Positions 17,945 to 27,544 are shown, counted from the first letter of the stretch. The stretch: 64,000 bases of DNA from Burkholderiales bacterium (GCA_020848435.1 JADLAC010000029.1:1-64000), one strand, 5' to 3'. Notes: a model not told the origin generated them from the letters alone. Program-made: numbers and translations.

Positions 17945-19165
17945 TCAGCCGCGCCGCCCGGCGCGTTCGAGCACCAAGCGGCCGAACGCGATTCGTCCGG
18001 CCAACACGGCGAGCGCCGCCGCGGCGAATGCCGCGCCCCATGCGTGCTGCGACATCCCGCCGAGTGCATCCAGCGTCCAGCCGAGCGCAAGCGGACCGAC
18101 GAAGCCGCCGCCGTACCCCAGCATGGAATGGACCGCGAGCGTCGCACCGCGCCGAGCCGGATCGGCATGCATGGCGGTGCCGGCGGTCAACGACGACGAA
18201 TCCAGCCAGATGAGGATGCCGTAAACCGTGACCAGGACGGCGGCAATGGAGTAGCTCGCGACGCCGGCGAATCCGATCACCAACCCGCAACACATGGACA
18301 GCAGCATGGTCGTGCGGACCATGCGCGCGCGTCCCCATTTCAGTGCCGCCTCGTTGCCGAGCACGCTCGCCGCGGTGCCAAGCAAGGCCATCACGGTCGT
18401 GATCGCGGCGGGAGAGATCCAGACATCCTGCGGGGCGGAAGCAGCGGCGACGAACGCGAGGAACGCCACGGCCCAGCCGCGCAACGCGTTCATCTCCCAG
18501 GTGTGCACGCAGTAGGCGAGCGCATAGGCCATCGCCGCGCGATTGCGGATGACCGGGCCGAAGTCGAGCAGCGGCGCCTGCTGCGCCGGCCGCGCGCGTT
18601 TGGTCTGCCAGGGCGCCAGCGCCAGGATCGTGACGAAGGCCGTGCCGGCGCAGATCCCGGCGGCAAGGAAGGCGGCCGGCCAACCCCACAGGGCTGCGAT
18701 CCGGTCGGCGAACAGGAACGACACGGCACCGGCGACACCTACGCCGGCAGCATGGCCGGATACGGCGCGGCTCATGAGATCGCCCTGCACCCGATCGGCG
18801 AGTAGCTTCAATCCCGTCATGTAGCTCCCCGCCCAGCCCACGCCGGCCAGCGCGCGCGCTGCGAGCGCGCTCCAGAAGCCGTCCACCAGGTATACGAACG
18901 CGAGATGACCGAGCGCGGTGGTGAGCACGCCGAAGAGATAGATCCGCTTCGGGTCGATGCGATCGGTGAGCGTCACCAGGAAGGGAACCGCCAGGGTGTA
19001 GGCGGCGTAGAAGATGCCCGTGATCCAGCCCGCCTCGCTATTGTCGAGCCCCCACAACGGCATGAACGTCGGCAGCAGGGCGGGCCAGGCGTAGGCGCCG
19101 ATCTGCACCAGCACTTGCGAGATGCACATCAACGCCACCAGGCGCCGGGGAGAGATCACGGCCAT
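17945..19165 (-). CDS. Major facilitator superfamily transporter
   Basis: A 406-residue membrane protein with about twelve predicted hydrophobic helices. The MFS loop 2-3 region appears as VTLTDRIDPKRIYLFGVL near 62-79 (a DR..PKR variant of the GxLaDrxGrkp motif). WAGSYMTGLKLLADR lies near 110-124. The substrate is not predictable. I chose the ATG at 19165 rather than the TTG at 19183. The gene is flanked by repeat family B downstream and a RidA-fold gene upstream on the same strand, 136 bases away. Confidence 0.82.
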   Translation of the reverse strand: MAVISPRRLVALMCISQVLVQIGAYAWPALLPTFMPLWGLDNSEAGWITGIFYAAYTLAVPFLVTLTDRIDPKRIYLFGVLTTALGHLAFVYLVDGFWSALAARALAGVGWAGSYMTGLKLLADRVQGDLMSRAVSGHAAGVGVAGAVSFLFADRIAALWGWPAAFLAAGICAGTAFVTILALAPWQTKRARPAQQAPLLDFGPVIRNRAAMAYALAYCVHTWEMNALRGWAVAFLAFVAAASAPQDVWISPAAITTVMALLGTAASVLGNEAALKWGRARMVRTTMLLSMCCGLVIGFAGVASYSIAAVLVTVYGILIWLDSSSLTAGTAMHADPARRGATLAVHSMLGYGGGFVGPLALGWTLDALGGMSQHAWGAAFAAAALAVLAGRIAFGRLVLERAGRRG

Positions 19166-19301
19166 CGGCACGGACCAGGGCAAGGCCGAACCCGAGATCT
19201 CGGCAGTCGTCGAGCGTGCGTGCGCCGCCGCTTGCTCCGGTCGCGCCGCGCGTCGAGAACGGTACGCACCCCGGCCGCGGGTGCGATGGTATGCCCGCCG
19301 C

Positions 19302-20606
19302 TCAGGGCACGTAGACCCACAGATCGAGCATGACGCTGCAACCGGGGGCGGGCAGGAACGGCACCTCCACGGCGCAGAGCGGGAAGTACTGATCCGGCAA
19401 CGACTGCTCCCAGACTTGATACGCCGGATAGAACTCGTCGAGGCTTAGATGATATTGCTGTATGCGCACGACATTGGCGAGCGAAGTGCCCGCGGCTGCG
19501 CATAACTTCTGCGCATTCGCGAGCAGCGCCTTCATCTGCGCCTGCACGCTCGAGCCGAAGTACGGAAATCCCGGATGCGCCCGAGCGCTGTCCACCACGC
19601 CATGCTCGTCGATCGGCAGCATGCCCGACAAGAAAAGCAGGTTGCCGGCCCGGATCGCCTGCGGGAAGGGCGCGAAGGCCGGCAGCACGCCGGCGCAGAT
19701 GACTTCGCGGCGCGTCGCGGCATGTTTACGCAAAGCGATGGTGTTGATCTCGATGCGGGCGTCGTCGAGAAAGAAGCCCGGGTTCGCGGTCGGAATGAGC
19801 GTCGTGGCGGGGCCGCCCGAGGGGAAGTACTTCTTCCAGACTTCATTGAAGGGCGCGAAATCGTCGAGATCGCGCAAGTACACTTGCCACTTGAGCACGT
19901 GATCGAGCGCTGAGCCGGCCGTTTCCAGGACCGGCACGATCTTGCGCTCGATGATGAACTCGGCCTCGAGCTTGACCGGCTCGCCCTTCCACAGGTGATG
20001 TTGCGGGCGGCGCGCTTCCGGGGCGAGGCCCTCGCCGAAAGTGAACGAATCCGCCATGCGGCCGGCAACGAAGATCAGGTCGCCGGCGGCGAGCCCGAGG
20101 CTGTAGCCCGACGTGGGGTGGACCTGCGGGTCGTTGCGGCGGATGTGCTCGGCACGTAGCCCGTGACCCGGCAGGATCCCCATCATGTGAACCTCGATCT
20201 CCTGACCGGCCAGCAACAGGCCTTGCGTGAGCGTCGAGGTGCTGGGCGGGATGTGATCCGCGAGCAGCGCCCGGCGCGCGTCGTGATACGGCTCCACGGC
20301 CTTCGACGTCGTGTAATTCTGGTCCACGCGCACGACGTGCGCGAGCGAGCTACCGGCGGCGTCGAATACCGTCTTCAGGTTGCCGAAGACGCGCTCGGCT
20401 TCGCGCTGGAGCTTGGGCTTGTCGTGATGCGGCAGCGCGCTGCGCAATACCTCGTCGGCCATCGGACCATCGAAGCGCGCCACGCCCTTGTGCGCGGTCG
20501 CGAACAGCCATGGCCCCGCTTTCACGCCGGGTGCGTAGCGGATGGCGCCGGGTTCGATCGTGACGGGAAGGACGGGTTCGACTGCTGCGCGCGCGTTGCT
20601 GGTCAT
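19302..20606 (-). CDS. Three-domain RidA (YjgF/L-PSP) fusion protein
   Basis: A 434-residue protein that reads as three RidA-fold domains in a row, roughly residues 20-150, 160-295 and 305-434. Each part shows the family pattern: a 'sG' strand (FATAHKG; FVAGRMA; FLSGMLP), a Q-x-x-x-x-x-N/L helix, and a V-x-x-x-x-Y-L/V strand (RVDQNYTT; KWQVYLRD; RIQQYHLS). Single RidA proteins (about 130 residues) destroy reactive enamines made by PLP enzymes such as threonine dehydratase, which is encoded nearby at 16595-17821. The arginine that binds the imine is not clearly kept in each domain. Function of the fusion is inference. Confidence 0.75.
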   Translation of the reverse strand: MTSNARAAVEPVLPVTIEPGAIRYAPGVKAGPWLFATAHKGVARFDGPMADEVLRSALPHHDKPKLQREAERVFGNLKTVFDAAGSSLAHVVRVDQNYTTSKAVEPYHDARRALLADHIPPSTSTLTQGLLLAGQEIEVHMMGILPGHGLRAEHIRRNDPQVHPTSGYSLGLAAGDLIFVAGRMADSFTFGEGLAPEARRPQHHLWKGEPVKLEAEFIIERKIVPVLETAGSALDHVLKWQVYLRDLDDFAPFNEVWKKYFPSGGPATTLIPTANPGFFLDDARIEINTIALRKHAATRREVICAGVLPAFAPFPQAIRAGNLLFLSGMLPIDEHGVVDSARAHPGFPYFGSSVQAQMKALLANAQKLCAAAGTSLANVVRIQQYHLSLDEFYPAYQVWEQSLPDQYFPLCAVEVPFLPAPGCSVMLDLWVYVP

Positions 20607-20776
20607 GCGGAACCTCGCTGTCGTGCCAACCGGTTGTGATGAAACGGGCTTGTTGTCGCGGTCGCAGCGATTATACGGGCGCGCCGAGCGTGCGCTGGTA
20701 CCGGGGCGATTCGCGTTGACCCCGCGCCTTCGCGCCCTCGATAATCGAGCACATCACGCGCACGGGAGCTGCCGCA

Positions 20777-21748
20777 TTGAAATACGCCTGGGTCGTGCTT
20801 GGCAGTCTTTGTCTCGGTCCGCAGTGCTTCGCATCGGATGGCGCGAGCACGTATCCGCAGCGTCCGGTACGCATGGTCAATCCGTTTCCGCCGGGAGGCA
20901 GCAGCGATCCCATGTGCCGCCTGCTCGCCGATGCGCTGACGCGCGCGCTCGGGCAACAGTTCGTGGTCGACAATCGCGGCGGCGGCAACGGCAACATCGG
21001 CACCGCGCTGGTGGCCAAGGCGAACCCCGACGGCTACACCGTGCTGTTCGGCTCCGGCACCACGTTCACCATCAATCCCTACGTCTACCGCAGCCAGGGT
21101 TTCGATCCGAAGAAGGACTTCACGCCGGTGATCCGCTTCGCGGCGGTGCCGAACGTGCTCGTGCTCAATCCCTCGCTGCCGGCGCGCAGCCTCACCGAGT
21201 TCACCGAATACGTCAAGGCGCGGCCGGGCGCGCTCAATTACGCTTCGGCAGGCAATGGCAGCAGCATGCACCTCGCCGCCGAGCTCTATCAGAAGATGAG
21301 CGGCACGAAGATGCTGCATATCCCGTTCGTATCGCCTGGGCAGGCGACGCAGGATACGATGGCGAATCGGACCCAGCTCATCTTCCACCTGGTGGCCGCG
21401 GTCTACCCGCAGGTCCAAGCGGGTAACCTGCGTGCACTCGCGGTGCTCGACAAGTCGCGTTCCGGGGTGCTGCCCGCGGTGCCGACCACCGCGGAAGCCG
21501 GGCTGCCCGGCTTGGAAAGCGGAACGTGGTACGTCATCATGACGCCGGCCGGCACACCCGCTGGCGTTGCGGCGAACCTCAACCAGGCCGTGAATCGCGA
21601 GCTGGCCAATCCGGCGTTTCGCAAGCGCGTGGTGGAAATGGGCGGCAGCCTCCTCGGTGGCAGCGCCGCCGAGGTGATGCCCTACATAGAAACCGAAGCC
21701 AGGAAGTGGTCGGAGGTCGTGCGCGTGGCGGGGATCAAGCTCGACTGA
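20777..21748 (+). CDS. Bug/TctC family solute-binding protein (copy 2)
   Basis: A 323-residue periplasmic receptor with a signal peptide ending near CFASDGA (residues 17-23). Family landmarks are YPQRPVRMVNPFPPGGSSD near 26-44, VVDNRGGGNGNIGT near 64-77, LNYASAGNGSSMHL and MLHIPFV. The frame begins with TTG at 20777, which places the signal peptide correctly; no ATG lies between it and the mature start. It is divergent from the RidA-fold gene and has no adjacent TctA/TctB. The ligand is unknown. Confidence 0.88.
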   Translation: MKYAWVVLGSLCLGPQCFASDGASTYPQRPVRMVNPFPPGGSSDPMCRLLADALTRALGQQFVVDNRGGGNGNIGTALVAKANPDGYTVLFGSGTTFTINPYVYRSQGFDPKKDFTPVIRFAAVPNVLVLNPSLPARSLTEFTEYVKARPGALNYASAGNGSSMHLAAELYQKMSGTKMLHIPFVSPGQATQDTMANRTQLIFHLVAAVYPQVQAGNLRALAVLDKSRSGVLPAVPTTAEAGLPGLESGTWYVIMTPAGTPAGVAANLNQAVNRELANPAFRKRVVEMGGSLLGGSAAEVMPYIETEARKWSEVVRVAGIKLD

Positions 21749-21787
21749 TACGTGCAGTTCGCAATCCGCGCAGGGGCTCGCAACGGC

Positions 21788-22627
21788 CTATCCAGCGCAG
21801 CAGCCCGGCGCGCAGCAGCCCGCCGGCGCGGGCTTCACCGCGCGCACGAAGGCGCTCATGAATTTCCCCGCGACCTGGGGCGCGATCGCAGCGACATCGA
21901 TCCCTTGACCGGCGAGAAACTGGCGCGCGTCGTCGATGTCGTAGACGCGGGTCGGTTCGATGGAAATGTCGTCGAAGCCGGCCGCGGTCAGCTTGGCGCG
22001 GTATTCGTCGTCACGCAGCGCGCCGGCGATGCAACCGATCCACAGCTCCACGCTCTTGCGCACCTCGGCAGGGACTTCGCCCCGGACGACGACATCCGAT
22101 ACCGCGATGCGCCCGCCGGGCTTGAGCACGCGAAATGCCTCGCGCAACACTTGATCCTTGTCCGCCGATAGATTGATGACGCAGTTCGAGATCACGACGT
22201 CGACGCTTGCGTCGGGCAAGGGGATGTGCTCCATCTCGCCCTTGAGAAACTCGACGTTGGTCAGCCCGGCCTTGGCCTGGTTTTCGCGCGCCACGGCGAG
22301 CATCTCGTCAGTCATGTCCAAACCGTACGCCTTGCCGCCGGGAGCTACGCGCTGGGCGGACAAGAGCACATCGATGCCGCCGCCGGAGCCGAGATCCAGC
22401 ACGGTCTCGCCCTGAGCGAGCGCTGCGAGCGCCGTCGGATTGCCGCAGCCGAGGGAGGCTTGCAGCGCGAGCTCCGGTATGCCCTCGGATTGCGTCCGGT
22501 CGTAGAGATCGGAAGTGATCGGCCCGCGGCACGCGGCCTGCGCGCCGCAGCAAGAGGCGTCAGCGCTGCGCGCGCGAGTAGCTGCTTGCGCGTATTTTTC
22601 CTTTACAACGTCCTTGATGCTGCTCAT
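21788..22627 (-). CDS. arsM: Arsenite S-adenosylmethionine methyltransferase
   Basis: Methylates arsenite with SAM to volatile or excreted species. The 279-residue protein has the SAM motif DLGSGGGIDVLLSA near 97-110. The three cysteines conserved in ArsM are present, in LGCGNP, ISNCVINL and WIGCIAGAL. Extra cysteine pairs near the N-terminus (SCCGAQAAC) and at the C-terminus (GCCAPGCC) could bind arsenic. The ATG at 22627 gives MSSIKDVVKEKY, the usual start. It stands alone, without arsR or arsC, in a convergent pair with the second Bug gene. Confidence 0.9.
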   Translation of the reverse strand: MSSIKDVVKEKYAQAATRARSADASCCGAQAACRGPITSDLYDRTQSEGIPELALQASLGCGNPTALAALAQGETVLDLGSGGGIDVLLSAQRVAPGGKAYGLDMTDEMLAVARENQAKAGLTNVEFLKGEMEHIPLPDASVDVVISNCVINLSADKDQVLREAFRVLKPGGRIAVSDVVVRGEVPAEVRKSVELWIGCIAGALRDDEYRAKLTAAGFDDISIEPTRVYDIDDARQFLAGQGIDVAAIAPQVAGKFMSAFVRAVKPAPAGCCAPGCCAG

Positions 22628-22822
22628 GGCGCTTTCCTTGGATGGCTGAGGATCTTGCATGCAGGGTAATGGGAGGTCAACCACCCCGTTCGCCACTGCC
22701 CCGTTCGGATCCCCGCGCAATGCATCGCGGCAATGACCCGGGCCGCGAGGGTGTTATCCTGCACGCTGCGTCGGACGCCGGATATCGCACCCACGACCGA
22801 CGAGGCTGAAGGGGAGAAGACG

Positions 22823-23797
22823 ATGCGCATCGGCATGGCAGTCAACGCATTCGTGCTCGCATTGGCTGCGCTGCCCGCCGCGGCGCAGCCGGCAGCGGGC
22901 GGCTACCCGACCAAGCCAGTTCGCTTCATCTGCCCCTTTCCGCCGGGCGGGCTCAACGATCTGCTCGCGCGCTTTTTCGCGCAGCGCCTGACCGAGACGC
23001 TCGGCCAGCAGGTGTTCGTGGACAACCGCGGCGGCGCGGCCGGGATCATCGGTGCCGAGGCCGGGATGCGCGCCGCCCCGGATGGCTACACTATCACCAT
23101 GGCGAACTTGAGCATGATGACCATCAATCCCTCGCTCTACGCAAAGCTGCCCTACGACAGCCTGCGCGATTTCGCCCACGTGATCGAGCTGGCCGAGAGC
23201 GTGAACCTGTTGCTGGTACATCCGTCGTTGCCGGTGAGATCGGTCAAGCAGCTGATCGCACTGGCCAAGACGCGCCCCGGCGAGATCAATTTCGGATCCC
23301 CGGGCATCGGTACGCCCGGGCACCTCGCTACCGAGCTGATGAGCACCATGGCCGGCATCAAGATGCACCACGTTCCTTACAAGGGCTCCGGTGCCGGAAT
23401 CCCGGCGTTGATCGGCGGCGAAACGCAGGTCTATATCGAGCCGGTGGCGACCATCATCCAGCATGTGACCTCCGGGCGCGTGCGCGCGCTTGCTGTGACC
23501 TCGGCCCAGCGTGCCGCGATGTTGCCCGATCTGCCCACGGTCGCCGATACGCTCGCCGGCTTCGAGTTTACGTCCTGGTATGGCGTGCTCATGCCGGCGG
23601 CGACACCGCGGCCACTGGTGCTGCGCGTGAACGAGGCGATCAATCGCGTGCTGGCGCAGGCGGAGGTGAAGGAGTATCTCGCCAAGCAGGCGATGGTGCC
23701 CTTGGGCGGCGCGCCGGAAGCGTTTACGGCGCGCATCAAGCGCGAGTCGGCGCGCTGGGGCAAGGTGGTCAAGGACACCGGCGCCAGGGCCGAGTGA
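22823..23797 (+). CDS. Bug/TctC family solute-binding protein (copy 3)
   Basis: A 324-residue periplasmic receptor. The signal peptide ends at LPAAAQPA near residue 20. Landmarks are YPTKPVRFICPFPPGGLND near 28-46, VDNRGGAAGIIGAE near 67-80, INFGSPGIGTPGHL and MHHVPYKGSG. The ATG at 22823 has AAGGGGAGAAG just upstream. The GMC oxidoreductase starts 70 bases after its stop on the same strand. The receptor may therefore import the oxidoreductase's substrate; this is an inference from position. Confidence 0.9.
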   Translation: MRIGMAVNAFVLALAALPAAAQPAAGGYPTKPVRFICPFPPGGLNDLLARFFAQRLTETLGQQVFVDNRGGAAGIIGAEAGMRAAPDGYTITMANLSMMTINPSLYAKLPYDSLRDFAHVIELAESVNLLLVHPSLPVRSVKQLIALAKTRPGEINFGSPGIGTPGHLATELMSTMAGIKMHHVPYKGSGAGIPALIGGETQVYIEPVATIIQHVTSGRVRALAVTSAQRAAMLPDLPTVADTLAGFEFTSWYGVLMPAATPRPLVLRVNEAINRVLAQAEVKEYLAKQAMVPLGGAPEAFTARIKRESARWGKVVKDTGARAE

Positions 23798-23867
23798 ACG
23801 CCGCCGCGCTTGCGGCCGCACTGGCGGCGCAGCGCGCCGGGACCGGATCATCAGGGAGAAGTCCAGC

Positions 23868-25508
23868 ATGTACGTGAGCACGTTGCCGCACGAGGCCGAG
23901 TTCGACTACGTGATCGTCGGTTCCGGTTCGGCCGGGTGCGCCGTGGCCGGGCGCCTCGCGGCTGCCGGGCAGCGCGTGTTGCTGCTGGAAGCGGGCGGGC
24001 GCGACAACAACCACAACATCCAGATCCCGTTGATGGTGGCCAACGTCTTGAACGACACGCGCTGGACCTGGCCCTACATGACCGAGCCGCAGACCCACTT
24101 GAACGGCAAGGCGCAAAAATGGGTGCGCGGGCGCGTGATCGGCGGCTCGAGCTCGGTCAACGGCAATCTGTTCGTGCGCGGTGATCCAAGAGAATACGAC
24201 AAGTGGCGCGATGAGCAGCAGTGCGCTGGCTGGGGCTACGCCGACCTGTTGCCGATCTTCAAGCGCCTGGAGGATTTTCCGGACGGCGATCCCGCGGTGC
24301 GCGGGCGCGGCGGCCCCATACACTGCACGCGGCTCGACCGCTTCGATCCGCTTTCGGATGCGTTCCTGGCGGCCTGCGGGCAGGCCGGCTACCGCCAGTT
24401 GAGCGATTACAACGACGGCAGCTACGAGGGCGCGTTCTACCTCCAGTATTCGACCCGCAAGGGACTGCGCAACAGCGCCGCGGCCGGTTACCTGCGGCCT
24501 AATATCAAGCGGCCGAATCTGAGCGTGCTGCCGCGTGCGGTTGCAACGCGCGTGCTGCTCGAGGGCACACGTGCGACCGGGGTCGAGTACCGTCTCGACG
24601 ACGGCTCGGTACACAGCGTGCGTGCGCACCGCGAAGTCGTGCTGTCGGCCGGGCCGCTCGCCTCTCCGCAGCTCCTGGAGTTGTCCGGCATAGGCAACAG
24701 CGATGTCCTGCGCAAGCTCGGCGTAGAGGTCGTGCATCACCTGCCCGGCGTGGGCGAGAACCTGCGCGACCACCCGAATGTGCGACTTACGTTCGAATGC
24801 TCGCAGCCGCTCACCATCAACGACGTGCTGCGCAGCCCGCTGCGCAAGCTCAAGGAAGGCTTGCGCTTCATCCTGAAGCGCCAAGGATTGCTCACCATCT
24901 GTTCCGCCACCGCGCAGATGAACCACCGCAGCCGCTCCGAGGCGGGCCAGCCGGATCTCGTCCTGCGCCTGCTGCCGCTCTCGGGCAAGGACCGCTACGC
25001 GCGCACACCCGATCGCGGGCTCGATCCCTTCCCCGGCTTCACCTTCGGCATATCGGTGTTGCAGCCGCGCTCGGTCGGCGCCGTGCACATCCGCTCGCTG
25101 GACCCGTTGCAACAGGCTGCAATGGATCCCAAGTATCTCTCGCACGAAGCGGACACCGAGCTTTTTCTCGACGGCATGCGCGTCGGCCGCCGCATCGCGC
25201 AGATGCCCGCGCTCCAGCCGCTGGTCGTGCGCGAGACGCGCCCCGGCCCCGGCATCCAGGACGACGCAGGGCTGATCGACTACATGCGCGAGACGATCCA
25301 GACGAGCTGGCACATGGTGGGAACGTGCAAGATGGGGGTCGACGGCCAGGCCGTGGTGGACCCGCAGCTACGCGTGCGCGGAATCGACTGCCTGCGTGTG
25401 ATCGACTCCTCGATCTGCCCCACCATCCCGGCGTCGAATACCAATATTGCGTCGATCGCGATCGGCGAGAAGGGGGCGGATCTGCTGCTGGACGCCGGGC
25501 GCGGCTAG
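23868..25508 (+). CDS. GMC-family FAD oxidoreductase (choline dehydrogenase-like)
   Basis: A 546-residue flavoprotein of the glucose-methanol-choline family. The N-terminal FAD motif VGSGSAGCAVAGRL begins at residue 17. The GMC signature 1 region reads GGSSSVNGNLFVRGDP, signature 2 is SAGPLASPQLLELSGIG, and the catalytic histidine region is TSWHMVGTCKMG with the partner asparagine in ASNTNIASIAIGEKGADLL. Such enzymes oxidise alcohols; the substrate is open. The ATG at 23868 has GGGAGAAG upstream. It follows the third Bug receptor. Confidence 0.9.
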   Translation: MYVSTLPHEAEFDYVIVGSGSAGCAVAGRLAAAGQRVLLLEAGGRDNNHNIQIPLMVANVLNDTRWTWPYMTEPQTHLNGKAQKWVRGRVIGGSSSVNGNLFVRGDPREYDKWRDEQQCAGWGYADLLPIFKRLEDFPDGDPAVRGRGGPIHCTRLDRFDPLSDAFLAACGQAGYRQLSDYNDGSYEGAFYLQYSTRKGLRNSAAAGYLRPNIKRPNLSVLPRAVATRVLLEGTRATGVEYRLDDGSVHSVRAHREVVLSAGPLASPQLLELSGIGNSDVLRKLGVEVVHHLPGVGENLRDHPNVRLTFECSQPLTINDVLRSPLRKLKEGLRFILKRQGLLTICSATAQMNHRSRSEAGQPDLVLRLLPLSGKDRYARTPDRGLDPFPGFTFGISVLQPRSVGAVHIRSLDPLQQAAMDPKYLSHEADTELFLDGMRVGRRIAQMPALQPLVVRETRPGPGIQDDAGLIDYMRETIQTSWHMVGTCKMGVDGQAVVDPQLRVRGIDCLRVIDSSICPTIPASNTNIASIAIGEKGADLLLDAGRG

Positions 25509-25667
25509 TCCGGACTTGTCCGCAGCTCCTCGGCTTTGCCGGGGAGACGCCGAGGGGTATACCGATACGGGAGTCCATGCGCGAGACTTCCGAGCGTGAG
25601 CCGCCAAGCACACGCAAGGCAGTCGAGCGGATGGACGAAGCAATCGACGCCGTGCCAAAGGCCGCGG

Positions 25668-27044
25668 TTACTTCGTCCCCCAGGGCTTGATGGCCTCCTT
25701 GAGCTTCAAGTAGCCCTCGATGTAGCGCGGCCGCTTGGCGCCGTAGATCCGGTCGAAGGTCTCCAACTGGGTGTCGAGCCAGCGCGCCAGCTCGGCGTTG
25801 CCCGGGTTCGCCGCCTTGTAGGCTTCGTTGATGAGCACGAAATGGATGCGCGGGTCGTAGGGTTGCTTTTCGCCGCCGACGGTCTCGTCGCCCGCCAGCA
25901 AGCGCAGCAGCATCGCGTCCGCGGACCCCAGCGTCTGCTCGAAGATGGGCTCGCCCTGCATGCGGTACATGACGCTCGTCATGTCCTTGCCGTTGGTCAT
26001 GGTGAAGCCCATTTCCTTCCACACCTTGCGCATGTCGGCGCCCGCCTTGACGTGGTCGAGCACGATCTGGCCCCAGTCGCGCAGGACGTCGGGCGCGTCC
26101 GCCATGAGGTCGGTGAGCCGGTCGCCGTCGAGGTCGGTGGCGTAGACGATGGCATTACGCTGGCGGATGAGATCGTGCAGCAGGATGCCGAAGTTCGTAT
26201 CCGAAATATGCTCGTTGATCTCGCCGCCCCAGCTTTCCATTCCGGCCTTGAAGTCCTTCGGCAACAGCGCCACGATGGCGTCCACGTTCGCCTTGTGCTC
26301 GGCATAGGCGTCGACCGCATAACGGCGCTTGAGCTCGAACTTCGTGCCCTGAAGAAGCCAGCGGACGATGCCCGCGTTCACCGCGTCTTCCTGCGCCTGG
26401 GTGGGCTTGGTGGCGATGCGGCCGACGTATCCGGTTTCGTGCACCATCTTCAGGAACAAGCGCACCGCGTACGCCATGCGCACGCCGGGCGTGTTCATTT
26501 CGGAATGGATGATGCCGCTGTCACGGTCGACGCGAAACTTCTTGCTGTCCTGCGAGTACGGCAAGCCGGGCATGAAGCGCACGCTCGTGACCGAGCCGTA
26601 AGGGCGCACATTGCAATACACGCCGGCTGCGGTGCGAAGCGGCGCGTTCGCCGACTTGCCCATCACCACGACCTTCTTACCGTTTTCGTTGACCAGCGCG
26701 TCGCCGGCGGTCGACCACTTGATCGCGGTCGCCTCCAGCTTGCCGAACCATTCCAGCGAGGCGAGCTTGGTGTCGTGGCGGAATTGCGCCATCATCGGCA
26801 CCCCCAGGAAGGGCAGCCCCAGAACGTCCAACGCCATCAAGGTGCCGTTGAGCGCGAACATGTCGGTGAACGCATGTGCTACCGGCTTGACGTTGCCGGC
26901 CGCATTGCCGCCCTCCCAGATGGTCGCATCGGCAATGCCGCGCGGTTTCACGCTGGAGCGCCGGTAGATGCTGTCGAGCAGTTTGAACAGGTCGCCGCTT
27001 TGTTCTTCTTGGGCGATCTTCAGCAAGTCTAGGGGTTGGCTCAT
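25668..27044 (-). CDS. Unrecognised 458-residue soluble protein
   Basis: I do not recognise this family. The protein is 458 residues, without signal peptide or membrane segment, mixed alpha/beta, rich in charged residues and with codon use like its neighbours, so it is a real gene. Visible features include DGDRLTDLMADAPDVLRDW near 303-321, NEHISDTNFGILLHD near 276-290, and several single aspartate or histidine sites that could bind metal. The start ATG at 27044 is the first in frame. It is transcribed towards the GMC gene, with a 159-base gap, and is upstream-adjacent to tRNA-Leu on the other strand. Confidence 0.75.
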   Translation of the reverse strand: MSQPLDLLKIAQEEQSGDLFKLLDSIYRRSSVKPRGIADATIWEGGNAAGNVKPVAHAFTDMFALNGTLMALDVLGLPFLGVPMMAQFRHDTKLASLEWFGKLEATAIKWSTAGDALVNENGKKVVVMGKSANAPLRTAAGVYCNVRPYGSVTSVRFMPGLPYSQDSKKFRVDRDSGIIHSEMNTPGVRMAYAVRLFLKMVHETGYVGRIATKPTQAQEDAVNAGIVRWLLQGTKFELKRRYAVDAYAEHKANVDAIVALLPKDFKAGMESWGGEINEHISDTNFGILLHDLIRQRNAIVYATDLDGDRLTDLMADAPDVLRDWGQIVLDHVKAGADMRKVWKEMGFTMTNGKDMTSVMYRMQGEPIFEQTLGSADAMLLRLLAGDETVGGEKQPYDPRIHFVLINEAYKAANPGNAELARWLDTQLETFDRIYGAKRPRYIEGYLKLKEAIKPWGTK

Positions 27045-27380
27045 AGTCGATTCGTCTCCGTGGGAACGTGTTTGACCCGACAGCTCAGCAGCCGGGCGCG
27101 GGGATCGGGGTGCATGGAAGGGGGCGCTGAAGTTACAAGCTGCCGCCGACCTTCGCGCATGGGTCCGTGCGGCCGATTATCGCATTTGGGACGCCATCGT
27201 CCTAGCTAGGCGGGGACAAGCTGGTGGGCGCTGGGGGCGAAGCGCACGCGACCCCGTTGAACACCTGGCGAGGATCCACGCCACGTGTGGCGTCGATCCC
27301 CGCCGTCGGTCGTGGCGCTCGCGCTGCGCCTTTCGAGTTGCTGGCCAGCCGACGCATAACGCATAATCCCGCCTCACCCT
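27045..27380. other. Intergenic region, 336 bases
   Basis: Lies between the start of the minus-strand unknown gene and tRNA-Leu. It must hold promoters for both. I see no gene, repeat or strong hairpin in it. Confidence 0.4.
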
Positions 27381-27467
27381 GCCGGGATGGCGGAATTGGT
27401 AGACGCACGGGACTCAAAATCCCGCGCCCCCAAAGGCGTGAGGGTTCGACTCCCTCTCCCGGCACCA
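27381..27467 (+). tRNA. tRNA-Leu (anticodon CAA)
   Basis: An 87-base class II tRNA with encoded CCA. The acceptor stem pairs GCCGGGA with TCCCGGC. The D arm holds TGGTAGACGC. The anticodon stem CGGGA / TCCCG encloses loop CTCAAAA, so the anticodon is CAA and reads UUG. The long variable arm CGCCCCCAAAGGCG and the GGTTCGACTCC T arm complete it. No integrase or att duplication is adjacent. Confidence 0.95.
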
Positions 27468-27523
27468 ACGGCTTCAGCGAGCCGACCGAATCATCCGAGC
27501 GCGACGGCTCACGTAGCGTTGGG

Positions 27524-27544
27524 CAGCGCGCGGGACGCGCGCTG
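27524..27544. other. GC-rich hairpin after tRNA-Leu
   Basis: A perfect 8-bp stem CAGCGCGC / GCGCGCTG with loop GGGAC, 57 bases after the tRNA. No T-run follows, so its role as a tRNA terminator is only possible. Confidence 0.35.

Noticed and set aside
25528..25555. CCTCGGC / GCCGAGG inverted repeat after the GMC gene as a terminator
   Set aside because: The loop is 14 bases and no T-run follows; too weak to call.
27381..27467. tRNA-Leu as the attachment site of an integrated element
   Set aside because: There is no integrase, no repeat of the tRNA 3' end, and no foreign-looking composition next to it.
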